From Tulasnella sp. 424 (taxonomy: Eukaryota > Basidiomycota > Agaricomycetes > Cantharellales > Tulasnellaceae): 36,159 bases of DNA. Of the stretch, positions 11,254 through 20,824 are shown piece after piece (the first letter of the stretch is position 1; each line of letters starts with the position of its first letter). A program made the translations under genes and the position numbers. The stretch covers positions 1 through 36,159 of the forward strand of contig WSUB01000276.1 of the NCBI GenBank assembly GCA_019633425.1, read 5' to 3'. A model generated the notes under the pieces. The model did not search any database and was not told where the DNA came from. It saw only the letters and a list, made by a program, of their open reading frames with translations.

Positions 11254-12044
11254 CGGACTAGATGTACGTGTATGTTTGGGCCTCCCTAAAAGGGCAGTTT
11301 GCCCCCTACACCCTTTTTGGCCCTTTTTCGTCGGAAATCGTAAGAGGCCTGGCCTGACCCTCGGATTTCGTCCGAAAATCCCGAAGAGACACCCATAGTG
11401 CTGTGTGCCCGTTCAGTGGAGGACTTCCCGCAGACAAATCCCGACAGTTGATTCTCTGGTGAACTGAGGTGAACGCGCGCGGAAAACCACACGATTGCCT
11501 AAATCGGTCACTTTCCGACCGCGAACCCTCCTTTAACACAGCGACACCCACTGATAATCTAGCAAGGCCCCCCTACTACCCCCCTTGCCAGTTGCTTTTG
11601 GCCGGCGCCATTTGCTCTCTGCGGTTTCAGACCGTACAGTCTCACAAGTCAACCACAGAATTACCTGCCCAACTAACACAACAATCCTTTCTTCGCATTT
11701 GGAGGGCGGGATGTGAGGTATGGGAGTGTCCCGCGAAGTGACGGTCTTAGTGAGATGGCGATGCATCGAGCTGGCGATTAAGTACCTTCAAGTAACATTG
11801 AAAAGAGTATACGACTAGAATCTAAACATGCGCATTCTGCACAAGAAGGAAAACGAAAATATCTACCGCCCTGCCGACCGTGACGGCAAGGTACCCGGGG
11901 AATATTCGGACCAACGAGTTTCCGGCTGACCATCAAACTCAAAGCTACATTTCATCAAAAAACTCGATTTCCGCCCAAAATCGTAAGTGTCAATTTCGCC
12001 TAATAACCCCAGAATTTCCCCCAGCAGCCAAACCCTCCCTAGGA
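11254..12044. mobile_element. About 0.8 kb insertion in the U4 tail, type unknown
   Basis: In the U9 tail GTGGTGGTCG runs directly on to CGGGCCGGTTCAGCCGAGC (31240-31275). In the U4 tail the same two parts are split, the second resuming at 12045. The insert carries no transposase I recognise and no clear terminal repeats. A 63-bp piece (11328-11390) recurs inverted at 15533-15595, and the CCTCCCTAAAAGGGCAGTTT piece at 11281 resembles 29603-29635, so its parts are dispersed. The boundaries are approximate. Confidence 0.45.
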
Positions 12045-12133
12045 GATCGGGCCGGTTTAGCCGAGCAAGGAAGGCCCATCTTGAATGAAACTCCCACATG
12101 TTGCGAAGTTCGACGCGAACGCTCACAGTAAAC

Positions 12134-13300
12134 ACCGGGAGTATGTCACAATTCCCGCTAGCAGGTTTCGCCAATTGAAAGACCGGCGAAAGGTGCGACA
12201 AAAGCGGGGTGCGGTTTTCGACTCGTCCGAAAACGTAGCGTGAAAGGGTAGCGAAAACGAGTCTGTTTTCACCACCCCTGTGTTATGGCGCCATTTTCGC
12301 CTTTCACCTTTCGCCCCATTGCGAATACTGTACTACTTATTCCGGTGTTAGCGGATGTCCCGTGTCCCAACCCCCCATCCAATTTTCCGCTCGGGATAAG
12401 TGTCCCGCCCGGTATTTTCACAAAAGTGCTACAATGGTGCAAAATCACTATCTGCAGTATCTATTGATCAATGAGAGGCTCATGAGAAAATTTCTGGTCG
12501 AATATGCATAGATAAAGCGCCGCTACGGACTTTCACTTTCGAGGGAGCCATCGCTCGGGCTCTCTAAATCCATCGAAGCCTGCACTTTTCCGAATTAGTA
12601 TAGTTACACTCGCTATGAATCAAATCGGCCTTGAGGGGTGAGAAAGGGCCCGAGCTATGTTGTCAACTCCGACGACTGAGCTATCAGCCGCGATAAAAAT
12701 GGTGCCGACCAAGGAGATGACACCCCTAAGCCATATCAATGTGTTTCGATGCGTTCAACATGTTAGTAGAGCTTCTACTACTGAAGTTCTTTGTTGTTTG
12801 TATTACGGTAAAAGAGTGCTGGTGGTGGCATCGAGGCCCCGGATTGTAGACGGCGGTGATGTTGCCGAGGAGTAATATGCAGCGACGGTCTTCGGCCTCT
12901 TAGGTAAGCCACAACGTCCCGCAATTGTTCGGGAGGCACACTACCCTGAATGGGAGATAATAAACACAGCAACTCCAATCGCTTAAATCTATTTCGTGAG
13001 GGGGACCTGAGGTGGCTTGCCCCTGGCGATCCGTTCCCCACATTCAACTCGACCTCTCCGCTTACCCGCCGTCCCCTGTCCCAGCCAGTCTCTCCGTCCA
13101 GCTCCGTTCCCCCGGCACGGTTGCGCCGCTTTGGCGCATGTCCCGGTGTCCCCGATGGCCCGGTAACACCGGAATAGTACAGTAGTACAGTACCTGATTT
13201 CATTTTCGCCACCCGTTCGAGCAACAAAGAGCGAAAGCTGTCCTAAAACTAGCATTTTCGCCATCGTTTCCACCAGCGAAAAATGCGACATACCCTCGGT
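12134..13300. mobile_element. TIR element, 1167 bp, non-autonomous DNA transposon candidate
   Basis: The ends are 17-bp inverted repeats: ACCGGGAGTATGTCACA at 12134-12150, and TGCGACATACCCTCGGT at 13284-13300, whose complement is ACCGAGGGTATGTCGCA. The three mismatches are all transitions. A second inverted pair lies inside: TACTGTACTACTTATTCCGG onward at 12326-12350 against 13164-13184 (4-nt gap). Both ends are rich in GCGAAA/TTTCGC motifs. The interrupted sequence is intact in the U9 tail (31370-31390), which acts as an empty site. A target duplication could not be fixed with confidence. No transposase is visible; the internal frames are not recognised. Confidence 0.6.
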
Positions 13301-13623
13301 AAAAGTGATCAAGCCGCTTTCTCATATATATAGGCCCCTGTTTCTAAGGTGATGAGACTTGCGAGGTCGCTGACCACATATAGACGAATGGTTCTTCTCT
13401 ATATCGCTTCCGCTACAGTGCCCATCCAGGTACGGCATCACCCAGAGTCAATCACAATCTTCTCTGACCGCTGATCCAACATATATTGCGCGGCGGTCGA
13501 ACGAAAGGCCCGTTGAGTCTAGCCTCCAGCGCAACCAATTAACGGAGATGACCGCCCAGCTTCCGACGGCCACCAATCGCTTCAGAATACTGGAGTTCGT
13601 ATCTATATACCGACACACCCACT

Positions 13624-13917
13624 TCAGTATCGTTGCAGCAAGCTATCGAATATATTAGGCGAGTTCGTGGCCGAGACATCACAGAGCGCAACGTAGTTAC
13701 AAGTCCGGAACCATGAAAAACGCTGAAAAAGACTAGTCGTGGATAATAGATCATTACATCCTCGACGCGGGAAAGCAACAAACGGGAAAACAGTGGAGAG
13801 CAGAGACCAAACCCGAAAGAACAGTGATGAAAGATAGGAAGCGACGAGGAACAGGAAGACGCAAAGTTGAATACGAAGTGCTTCCTTGCACTTGGTAATG
13901 AAATATGTAAAAGACAC
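13624..13917 (-). other. Open frame in the T-rich tail segment (U4)
   Basis: A 97-codon minus frame with hydrophobic stretches (CVFLFLVASYLSSLFF, STVFPFVAF) ends ATNSPNIFDSLLQRY. Homologous segments in U2, U3, U7, U8 and U9 give similar fragments (for example FSSFITVPLGFRCRLSAVFL in U9), but frameshifts break them in each case I followed. The hydrophobicity may simply reflect a pyrimidine-rich strand. It may be a second, mostly dead gene of the unit or a non-coding segment. I do not call a product. Confidence 0.25.
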
Positions 13918-14161
13918 GACAGAACAAAACGGTAGATGGTTAAATTGAAGACAGATGTGGCTGAAGTAAGGCTGGAATAGAAATGGTCGTGGTTGACAAG
14001 CAGGCCTTGAGCCTGGCAGAGGGATTGGGGAGTGATGACGCAGATGCTACAGGGAAGAGAGGAATGTGATCGCCGGAAGGGTGTGTGAGGGAATTACGCT
14101 GTTGGTGACGCGTTGATTGGAATAAATGGGTGCAGCGCTCGAGTTCGACAAACATTGAGCG

Positions 14162-14570
14162 CTAGTCTTCATGATGCGTAGGAGCAGGAGGGCGAGAGAC
14201 TGCAGCCGCCGGGATGGGGTGGGGGCTTCGGTTCGTGGGGCCAAGCTGAGGACCTTCAACGTCGACCTCGTATGGAAGGAGGCAGTCGAGAAAGGTGCGG
14301 GCCCAGTGATTGATAACTATCCAATACCCGTCGAGCCATTCCGCTGTGACTTGGATGTATCGCCTATATTGAACGTAGAGTGCCGGCATAGGGTGTTGTT
14401 GACTTTGTTGAGTATTGTCTCCTGGAGCCAGTCTAAACCTCAACGCGACCATATGCCCGATGCCCAGAAAGAACGGGTTGATACCTAACAAAGAAGCAGG
14501 TTATAGAGGACTCGCAAGAACTCGAAACGCCCTACGCACTGTTAACGATAAAGGCGGCTAGCCTCTTCAT
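14162..14570 (-). CDS. Family A small membrane-anchored protein, subtype A2 (U4)
   Basis: Exon 1 is 14570-14540 (31 nt) and exon 2 is 14484-14162, with a 55-nt intron (donor GTGCGT, acceptor ending TGTTAG). The product is 117 residues: hydrophobic N-terminus LAAFIVNSINPFFLGIG, core EWLDGYWIVINHWARTFLD at 59-77, Pro-rich tail ending THHED. Relative to U2 it lacks codons of the NAREVHG region by an in-frame deletion. Residues 21-40 differ from the other A2 copies. The donor sequence found after the stop in U2, U6 and U9 is lost here (AATGTTTG). TATA box 171 nt upstream. Function unknown. Confidence 0.7.
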
Positions 14571-14734
14571 ATTGTTCGAGGGTATGTCTGTGCGTCGACG
14601 TGTGGGGAGCAAGCCGGTGTTCATGAGTTCACGATCGGAAAGGAACGAGTTATAGAACAGGTAGGTGAAGCAGGAATACAGGATGAGGAGTATGAAAGAT
14701 GAGTGAGCGGCGAAGAGAGGGATGGGCTGAACCG

Positions 14735-14741
14735 TTTTATA
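14735..14741 (-). promoter_or_regulatory. U4 promoter, TATA box
   Basis: TATAAAACGGTTCAGCCC on the minus strand, the A2 type, 171 nt before the ATG. The leader contains CTACCTGTTCTATAACTCG. Confidence 0.55.
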
Positions 14742-14983
14742 CGGGCTGGTGTCAGTAATGCAAGGACGTGCTGTCGTGATAACCCACCACTCCCACCCTT
14801 CATACCAAAGGCAAAGGGCAGGTCAGCAACTTCCAGGCATACAGGATTTCAAAATTGAGAGGGGATACCGCGGGCATTCTACGGGAGAAGGGAGGTGTAT
14901 GATGGGAGGGGGAGGATGGGATAACCTTGTACTACACGTGAGCTAGATGAAGACAGATGGAAGGATCCGAAGTACAATTGCTC

Positions 14984-15274
14984 TTAGATTAAGACCGGCA
15001 TGCGAGGTCCACTGTAGCGGCTCAGATTAGCCCGGCGCCGTAATGAAGGAGGCGGATTATACATATGGAGTGACGTTCCGGCGAAATTTTGGGATAAGGA
15101 GGGTACTAAACGCGAGGAGTTCGCAGTTGGATTGATCGCCGGTATCTGTGGCATCTGTGGAGGTGTTGCTGGTGCTTTTCGAAAGAGGGGGTGCGAGGGG
15201 AGAAATTTGGCTGGTTGGTTTGAAATAAAACGGGATAGCGTTCTCACGTCCATGAATGGCTTCTCATCACCCAT
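14984..15274 (-). CDS. Hypothetical proline-rich ORF
   Basis: An open minus frame of 96 codons from ATG at 15274 (MGDEKPFMDVRTLSRF) to TAA at 14986-14984, with a proline-rich middle (PATPPQMPQIPAIN) and a basic C-terminus. The frame is open further upstream, to about 15427, but without an ATG. A candidate upstream intron runs from GTAAGC at about 15346 to GGCAG at about 15277, and a TATATATATC stretch lies near 15480 on the same strand. There is no second copy in the window and no family is recognised. It could be a chance frame in a unique stretch. Low confidence. Confidence 0.2.
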   Translation of the reverse strand: MGDEKPFMDVRTLSRFISNQPAKFLPSHPLFRKAPATPPQMPQIPAINPTANSSRLVPSLSQNFAGTSLHMYNPPPSLRRRANLSRYSGPRMPVLI

Positions 15275-15532
15275 TTCTACTGCCAAATAATGCACATTCC
15301 AAAGGTATGAACACGTACTCTTGATTGTACGAGGCCTTAGCTTACAGTCTATAGAATTCAATGTTTTGCGCCGGGTCACGCGTGACAAACCTGTCACTGG
15401 TGGACCGCCGTTAAGGAGGATCGACACGACGAGGAATCTGAAAACGAGGCGGATGGATCCGCGATGGCGACCATCTGATGATATATATAGTAGCTTAGCA
15501 AAGTATTAAAACAGACTTTGGGAAGTACAAGA

Positions 15533-15595
15533 GGTCTCTTAGGGATTTTCGGGCGATTTGGGCAATCCGGCGAGGCCTCTTACGATTCAGACGAA
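15533..15595 (-). repeat. Inverted copy of part of the 11.3 kb insert
   Basis: The complement of this stretch matches 11328-11390: TCGTAAGAGGCCT and CGAAAATCCC are shared in order, with the intervening part more diverged. It shows that the sequence inserted in the U4 tail is dispersed and occurs in both orientations. Confidence 0.55.
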
Positions 15596-15820
15596 AAGTG
15601 GTGAAAAGAGCTCACGGGGTAAAAACGAATACGTATGATCCGGGGTCCTTGTAATGAACGTTGCAGGTAGAGTCGACAAGTGATCGGCGCGGTGCACTGG
15701 ATGGAAGTTTCGACGGACCCGAGTAATGGGCTTGCAGGGAGACCCTCTTCAAGAGAAGGTAAAGAGCAAGAGAAGACTCGAGGCACGCAGGCTAAGAGGG
15801 GCTGGAAGGCCAGGTCAAAC

Positions 15821-15948
15821 ACGCTGCTAGCCTCCCAGTCTCAGGGCGTGTCGTTGGGGGTCACGTGTGCTCAAATTGCACCCATGAGAAGTTCTGAGAC
15901 AGACGACTGACGTTAGACGACACCCCTGGACCGGGAGGCTAGCACGCC
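15821..15948. repeat. Foldback repeat
   Basis: TGCTAGCCTCCC at 15825-15836 is matched by GGGAGGCTAGCA at 15933-15944. Pairing continues inward, with small gaps, through CAGGG and GTGTCGT, giving arms of about 30 bp around a loop of about 60 bp. It sits in unique sequence between U4 and block J. It could be a small foldback element or a degraded inverted duplication. Confidence 0.5.
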
Positions 15949-15949
15949 G

Positions 15950-16515
15950 TTGGACCCTATGACACGGCACCATTGACTCCCCTTCCTTCGGCCGCGACGC
16001 AAGTCGTGGCGGTTGTGGCCAAATCGTCCGCAGCGATAGCTGTGGTACCCGTCCGCCGTCACCGGTCCATGCGGGAGGACCAACACCCCCCTCAGATGCA
16101 GCGATACCCCAGCTCGCGGCAGAGGGGGCTCTTTTTAACTGACCTTGTCCTGACTGGGAGCTCTTCCAAGTGGCACATGGTTGAGTGAGGACACTATAAC
16201 TGCCCGTCTGCAGTGACACTCTCGAGACACCGTGTCCGCTGCTTTCGTCTATGCACTCCATGCCTTCCTTTCTCCTCGATTCTTCTTTACTCGATTTTAA
16301 TCAGAAAAACGCCCGCACGCAACCTCCGAACGTGCAACACGTCCAAAAACCCTCATCTCGCGAAATTTGCGTGCGACCGTAAAGTAGATGTTCGATTCCC
16401 AAAACTACATCCCACTCCTTCCAGCTCCTTCCCTTCGACCGGACCAACAATTATTGGTAGAGTTCGGTGTTGATCTACTACTCTGGCATGACCCGATTTA
16501 GGCCCACCAATCGCA
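15950..16515. other. No gene assigned
   Basis: GC-rich unique sequence. A minus frame is open from 16261 to 15827 and a plus frame from 15973 to 16188; neither has splice sites, a promoter or a second copy that would support it, and the minus frame runs through the foldback. Confidence 0.35.
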
Positions 16516-16518
16516 GTA

Positions 16519-16583
16519 TGTTTGTCCAAACGGAGGTCGGACAAACAGTGGAGGCGACTTAGGCCGAAAACGCCTAAGCCTCC
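16519..16583. repeat. Two adjacent hairpins
   Basis: TGTTTGTCC (16519-16527) pairs with GGACAAACA (16539-16547). Immediately after, GGAGGCGACTTAGGC (16550-16564) pairs with GCCTAAGCCTCC (16572-16583) around a 7-nt loop, with three unpaired bases in the left arm. Together they form a compact double stem in unique sequence. Confidence 0.5.
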
Positions 16584-16819
16584 TTTGGAAAGTCGTCTAG
16601 AGGTGCCGCCCTCACTCATGCCCCTTATTCGCCGAAGGATCAAGAAGATTCACTCCTGATGTGGGTCTATTGACCAACAGCTAAACATTAGCTTATCACA
16701 CTAGCGTACGCCCAGCCTGGCGGAAGAAGAGGAAGAAGAAGCAGCGGTCAAAGAATCGAGTGGACATGTCAGTTACAACGGCACACAAAAAAAGACGTCC
16801 TCTCTCTCCCGGAGGCTTC

Positions 16820-17495
16820 TTACTGCGAAAGTTTGAAGGGGTCTCGAGCCTAGTTAAGGGCCTGGCAAGCCAATGTCACTTTCGACCCATAGTTTGAATT
16901 ACCACGTTTGAATACAGAAAACCTGTTTGACGGGTGACGTTGAGTCATGATGCACCGCGGCGTGGGCTGGTTTGCATTCACCACCGAAACAATTCCGAGC
17001 TTCCAGTCCGCCACATCATCGTCAGTCACTAAAACCCACCGGTCATGATCCGTATATGAAACGCCTACACATTGACACTACAGGAAAGTTTGTTCAACCT
17101 ATCAGCCGTTTCGTGGGAGAGGCTGCCTCCCTCCAGAACAAGGAAGCATTCGATACTGACACAGACCGCCGGTTCAGGTATTGGTGTAGCCAGGGATCGA
17201 GTGCACCACACAAATATATGACGGGGATGTTACAGAATCTTGGCCCAAATGATCGTAGAAAAGCTAGCTATACGCCAATCAGGGAGGTCCGAATGGACTA
17301 CAAATTGAAGTGAGAAACCCTCGGAGAGGAAGTAGCGAACAGGATCAAGAAAACAGGCGAAAGCGTGCAAAATAGCGAAGTTAGTTTACAAGGGATGAGG
17401 AAGCAAGTACTAAACATAGGCCAGTACGGATCACGAAATGACCAGTGAAAGGTTTCGGATGATACATTATTAATTGCCCCTGAAAGATGTACCAC
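16820..17495. repeat. Block J, copy 1 (paired with 34640-35285)
   Basis: Nearly continuous similarity with the second copy: CAATGTCACTTTCGAC, CAGTCCGCCACATCATC, CTCCAGAACAAGGAAG, CTTGGCCCAAATGATCG and GAAGTTAGTTT-CAAGGGATG. A plus frame of 113 codons (16972-17313) is open in this copy, but one-base indels and a stop break it in the other, so I do not call it a gene. The part around 17175-17290 is also related to block H. Confidence 0.65.
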
Positions 17496-17504
17496 AATGC
17501 GGCC

Positions 17505-18431
17505 CGGAAATGGTCGACGAAGAGACGAAGCGACGACGTCCCGATTTCAGAGGTTGAAAACCCGGGCCCGCAGTATGATCGTTGTTTTACTTGGGGACGT
17601 GAGATGGTAGACAATTAAGAAAGCTGGCCGAGATGTGATGACTAACGGACGACCTGCTATGCACCAACCATTAATGTGCAGCCTAGACCGGAAGTATTTT
17701 GCACTGCTTCGGGCGAGGTGCGATACGAAACAGACTTGAGACCCGTTCGCCTCAAAAGGTCGAGAAAAGCTATTTCGAAGAGATGAGGGGTAAATTCCAC
17801 GAGCAGTTGAAGATGGTCACGATGGAACTTGAGTGGTGCAGGTCTTGAGGCATATAAGAGGCGTGTGATAGGTGACCAATGGTCTTCGTTGTCCTCTGAC
17901 GTATGTAAATAAACCATGGTTAACGGTCAGAACTCGTGGCGTAATATACCAAAACTCTGGGCAGAACGTGGTGGTCGGATGATAACGCAGGCCATGCAGA
18001 GCAAGACTGGAGATAACGATTAATTAGGTCCGGTGAACTCCTCAAAACTTGATTAAAACTCCGACATGTCGTGACCTTCGACGCGAACGCTCGCGGTAAA
18101 GCGCAACGACTGCTTTGCTCAAAGACTCCTGTTCGGAGCTGAGGAGCCTGCGAAGTCGCTGACCCGAGACGAATGGGTTCGCTTTATTGAGTGTTCATCC
18201 AGCTACGTGCTTACTTAAGAGCAAGCACACTCTAAATATTTTGTGACTGATGCAGCCACGTACTAAATCATGGTTGAAATGCTCGTTGGGTGGAGTCGAG
18301 CTCTCAGCGTAACCGGCATTCTACATGCCGGTACGACCAACCAGCGATTAAGTGCGCACCCCCTCTATAACACGGCAGCAAGCATCGAAACTCGTGTATG
18401 CAGTTAGTACCATTGAGACAAGTCATCGGGG
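17505..18431 (-). repeat. Tail attached to truncated unit U5b
   Basis: A long tail with the CATGCCGGTACGACC segment near 18326, TGACCCGAGACGAATGG near 18160, TTAAAACTCCGACATGTCG near 18052, GTATGTAAATAAACCATGG near 17901 and the terminal GTCGACGAAGAGACGAAGCG near 17512. A minus frame at 17917-17657 includes EIAFLDLLRRTGLKSVSY. The same peptide recurs in the U7 and U4 tails and, broken, in the U9 tail, but no copy gives a convincing whole gene. Confidence 0.55.
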
Positions 18432-18659
18432 CTAACGAATGGCTAAATGCATTACAAAGTGCGAACTAATTATGAGTCTAGCGAGAACCGTTGAAAGCGC
18501 TAGCAAGTAACCCATCCTCGTAGAGACGTAGCGAAAGATGCCGAGAAAAAACAGGCTGGTAGCTACGCAGAAGATAACGTGCTAGTACGTCACACAGGAC
18601 TCGCAAGGTATATAAGTGTGTTACTCACTGTTGACGATAAAGACGGCCAGCCCTTGCAT
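18432..18659 (-). pseudogene. Truncated chimeric family A copy (U5b)
   Basis: Exon 1 (18659-18629, MQGLAVFIVN) and a 66-nt intron (donor GTGAGT, acceptor ending GCGTAG) are intact. Exon 2 begins normally (SLFFLGIFRYVSTR) but at about 18508 it changes directly into tail sequence. The joined frame stays open to a TAG at 18434-18432, so splicing would give a 53-residue product with two hydrophobic stretches and no core motif. The junction falls at a CGAGGAT-like string present in both the normal exon and the tail, suggesting a deletion at short homology. No TATA box was found upstream. It could be a relic or a truncated variant; unlikely to be functional. Confidence 0.6.
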
Positions 18660-18760
18660 GCGTGTGTGGGGTGTATAAATACAAAGTCGGCGGTCGACGA
18701 AGGCCGTTCGCCGGGTCACCTTGAAAAAAACAGGGCTTGCCCCGCGATCAAGGTGCACCT

Positions 18761-18787
18761 CACCCAACGTCGAGGCCGAGTTGGGTG
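18761..18787. repeat. Short hairpin upstream of U5b
   Basis: CACCCAAC (18761-18768) pairs with GTTGGGTG (18780-18787) around an 11-nt loop. It lies just beyond the point where similarity of U5b to normal leaders ends (about 18725). It may mark a rearrangement border; on its own it is weak. Confidence 0.3.
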
Positions 18788-18849
18788 CGACGCGTAGAAG
18801 TTTAATTCTTTTATGTCATCACTCTGACCAGGTTGATCCTACATTCCCC

Positions 18850-19150
18850 AAGTCAAAGCAGAGACCCTGTGCGTCAGCTGCAGTCAGAGAATGAAACCCT
18901 TGACGGTGAGGTTGTTAAGAAAAATTACTACCACAGCCAGTATCGATACTCGTGTACGCGGTTTAGTGCCATTGTGCCAAGGCATCGAGACGAACGTATA
19001 TATGGCTAAAAGCATTACCAGAACATAATTACAAGTCTGGCCAGAAAGATGAAAAATGTGGGGAGCGCCTGAGGCATTTCTGCCGTTGGATGACGCGCAA
19101 TTGTTCGAAATTACAATCGGTGCATCGCGCATTCGATCGGCATCCCTTTG
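18850..19150 (-). repeat. U5 tail, cut short
   Basis: Holds the A1 post-stop segment (GGGATGCC), the TATACGTTCGTCTCGATGCC segment near 18985 and GTGTACGCGG near 18952. The T-rich part between them is missing, compared with U3 and U8. It ends near 18850, where U5b sequence and unique sequence begin. Confidence 0.5.
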
Positions 19151-19163
19151 CAGGGTAGACACT

Positions 19164-19597
19164 CTAGTCCTCGTAGTGTGCAGGACGAGGCGCACGAGGG
19201 AACGCAGTTGCCAGCATTGGGCGTGGGCCTTGGTTCGTTGGGCCAGGCTGAGGGTCATGAACTGCGGCTTCCTGGGTGTCGGTTGGAAGAAGTTGGTCGA
19301 GAACGCGGCGGGCCCACCGACTAAAAATCCGCCAATGCTCGTCCATCCACTCCACCGTAAATTGGACATATCGCCTGTATCGAGTGTAGAGTAACGACGT
19401 AGGTGGTTTCTCAATCCGTTGCACATCCTCAACCGGAGCTGGTCCATTCGTCGGAGAGATGAAGCGAAAGATGCGGAGAAAGAATTGGTTGAGACCTAAA
19501 CGCAGTGAAGAGATACCGTGCCATTGCATTACATAGAACTACAAGCTGTCGAGGTGTGGTACTCACTGTTAATGATACATGTAGCTAGTTTCTTCAT
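19164..19597 (-). CDS. Family A small membrane-anchored protein, subtype A1 (U5)
   Basis: Exon 1 is 19597-19567 (31 nt) and exon 2 is 19495-19164; the 71-nt intron has donor GTGAGT and an acceptor ending GCGTTTAG. The product is 120 residues. The N-terminal segment LATCIINSLNQFFLRIFRFI is less hydrophobic than in U9 or U10. The core EWMDEHWRIFSRWARRVLD is at 59-77, and the tail ends PAHYED. It has the same length and frame as U1. A1 consensus promoter 186 nt upstream. A longer frame on the same strand (19447-18884) overlaps it out of register and is a shadow. Function unknown. Confidence 0.72.
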
Positions 19598-19776
19598 TTT
19601 GCTACCGGGGATATATGTGGGCGTAGTCACAAAGTCGTGGTCTGTGGAAGACTTTCAGGTCACCTTAAGAAAGAGAGTGATTACACGAGCTATCAAACAG
19701 GTAGAGGGGGAGCAAGGATACAAGGAAGAGGTATGAAAGATAAGTGAGAGGTGAAGAGAGGGGTAGGATGGACCGT

Positions 19777-19783
19777 CTTTATA
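19777..19783 (-). promoter_or_regulatory. U5 promoter, TATA box
   Basis: TATAAAGACGGTCCATCC on the minus strand, 186 nt before the ATG. The leader has CTTTCATACCTC, CTACCTGTTTGATAGCTCG and AAGGTGACC at the usual distances. Confidence 0.6.
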
Positions 19784-19984
19784 CGGCGTGATATGCATTT
19801 GGGAATTGGAAGAGGGAACCGGCACGCGGTGTCACCATGCACAAACACGAGATGTCGGTGTTTGCCCGATGTTATCCCCTCCCCCTGCCGGAAGAAATTC
19901 CTCCCAAGCATCGCGTCTCAGCCTTACCATTCAACCACGGTCAAAGCTTGTGGTTCAATTCCTTGCACATCTCAAGGGGAGAAA

Positions 19985-20732
19985 ATGCGGGATTGAAAGG
20001 GACCTACATAGACGAATGGTTCTTTTCTATATCGCTGTTTCGACAGTGCCCGTTCAGCTTCCGCCTCACCCAGAAGCAATCACAATCTTCTCTGACCGCT
20101 GATCCAGCCCATCCCGCGTAGCGGTCGAAAGGCCCGTTGAGTCCAGTCGGGCCCTCAAGCGTAACTAATCAACGGAGATGCTGATATATGACCGCCCAAC
20201 CTCCGATGGCGACGCCTACCGCTCCAGAAAACTTGCGTTCATATCCATACCGATTCACGCCGTTCAGTACCGTTGTAGCAATTTAACGAATGTATTAGAC
20301 AAGTTCATGGCTGAAGAATCACAGAGCGCAACGTAGTTACAGATCCGCCAAGCTTGAACCATGAAAAATGCTTTGAAAACTAGTTTAGGGTAATATCATA
20401 CAAGACATCCTCGATGCGGGAAAGCAACAAACGGGAAAACAGCGGAGAGACGATACCGAAAGCCGAAAGAACAGCGATGAAAGAACATTGACGAAAGATG
20501 GGAAGCGATGGGGAGGAGGAAAACTGGATGTCGAGTTTCGGAGAACGAAGTGCTTGCATAGATGGATGGTTTTGAAGACTTGAGATGTGGCTGAAGTAAG
20601 ATAGGAGTAGAAAAGGTCTTGGTTGCCCAGCAGGCCTTTAGCCTGATGGGGCCTTGTGAGGAAGTAGCCCAGGTGCTACAACCGAGAAAATGAGAAGGAA
20701 TGGATCGGGAAGGTGTGTGAGGGGATTACGCT
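19985..20732 (-). repeat. U6 tail, shortened
   Basis: Contains the T-rich part, the AACGAATGTATTAGACAAG segment near 20285 (homologous to GAATATATTAGGCGAG elsewhere), the GGTCGAAAGGCCCGTTGAGTC segment near 20123 and the ACGAATGGTTCTTTTCTAT segment near 20010. It stops close to the U5 promoter; the outer half of the full tail is absent. U5 and U6 are therefore only 1.64 kb apart, about the minimal unit length. Confidence 0.55.
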
Positions 20733-20816
20733 ATTGGACGGTTTATGACGCGTTGTCAGGAGAGGTCAGTCAAGATTGAAATAAATGGGTGCACCGCTTG
20801 AATTCGACAAACATAC
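20731..20816 (-). other. Candidate 3' UTR intron of U6
   Basis: The minus strand has CAAG/GTATGT eight bases after the stop codon and CCAATAG/CGTAATCCC 86 nt later, matching the pair in U2 and U9. Confidence 0.35.
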
Positions 20817-20824
20817 CTTGAGCA

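Larger units (their letters stand above)
10740..14110 (-). repeat. U4 tail, interrupted by two inserts
   Basis: Tail pieces lie at 13305-14110, 12045-12133 and 10740-11253. Taken together they match the U9 tail (30790-32174) in order: T-rich segment, GCCTAATATATTCGATAGCTT near 13650, GGTCGCTGACCAC near 13365, CTCCCACATGTTGCGAAGTT near 12090, GCATGTAAATAAGCCACGG near 11160, and GAGGCAAGGTGACCGG near 10764. The two breaks are the insertions listed separately. Confidence 0.65.

Noticed and set aside
12778..13227. 149-codon minus-strand frame inside the TIR element
   Set aside because: No transposase motif, no catalytic acidic triad seen, and it runs into the internal inverted repeat. Composition is GC-rich and arginine-rich, typical of chance frames.
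15827..16261. 144-codon minus-strand frame
   Set aside because: Unique, crosses the foldback, no splice or promoter signals and no recognisable motif.
16972..17313. 113-codon plus-strand frame in block J
   Set aside because: One-base indels and a stop break it in the homologous block at 34.85-35.1 kb.
18825..18850. CCAGGTTGATCCT string, like the start of 18S rRNA
   Set aside because: The match stops after about 13 bases; no rRNA follows.
18884..19447. 187-codon minus-strand frame
   Set aside because: It overlaps U5 exon 2 out of register and runs into the U5 tail. The spliced family A frame is the one conserved in other copies.
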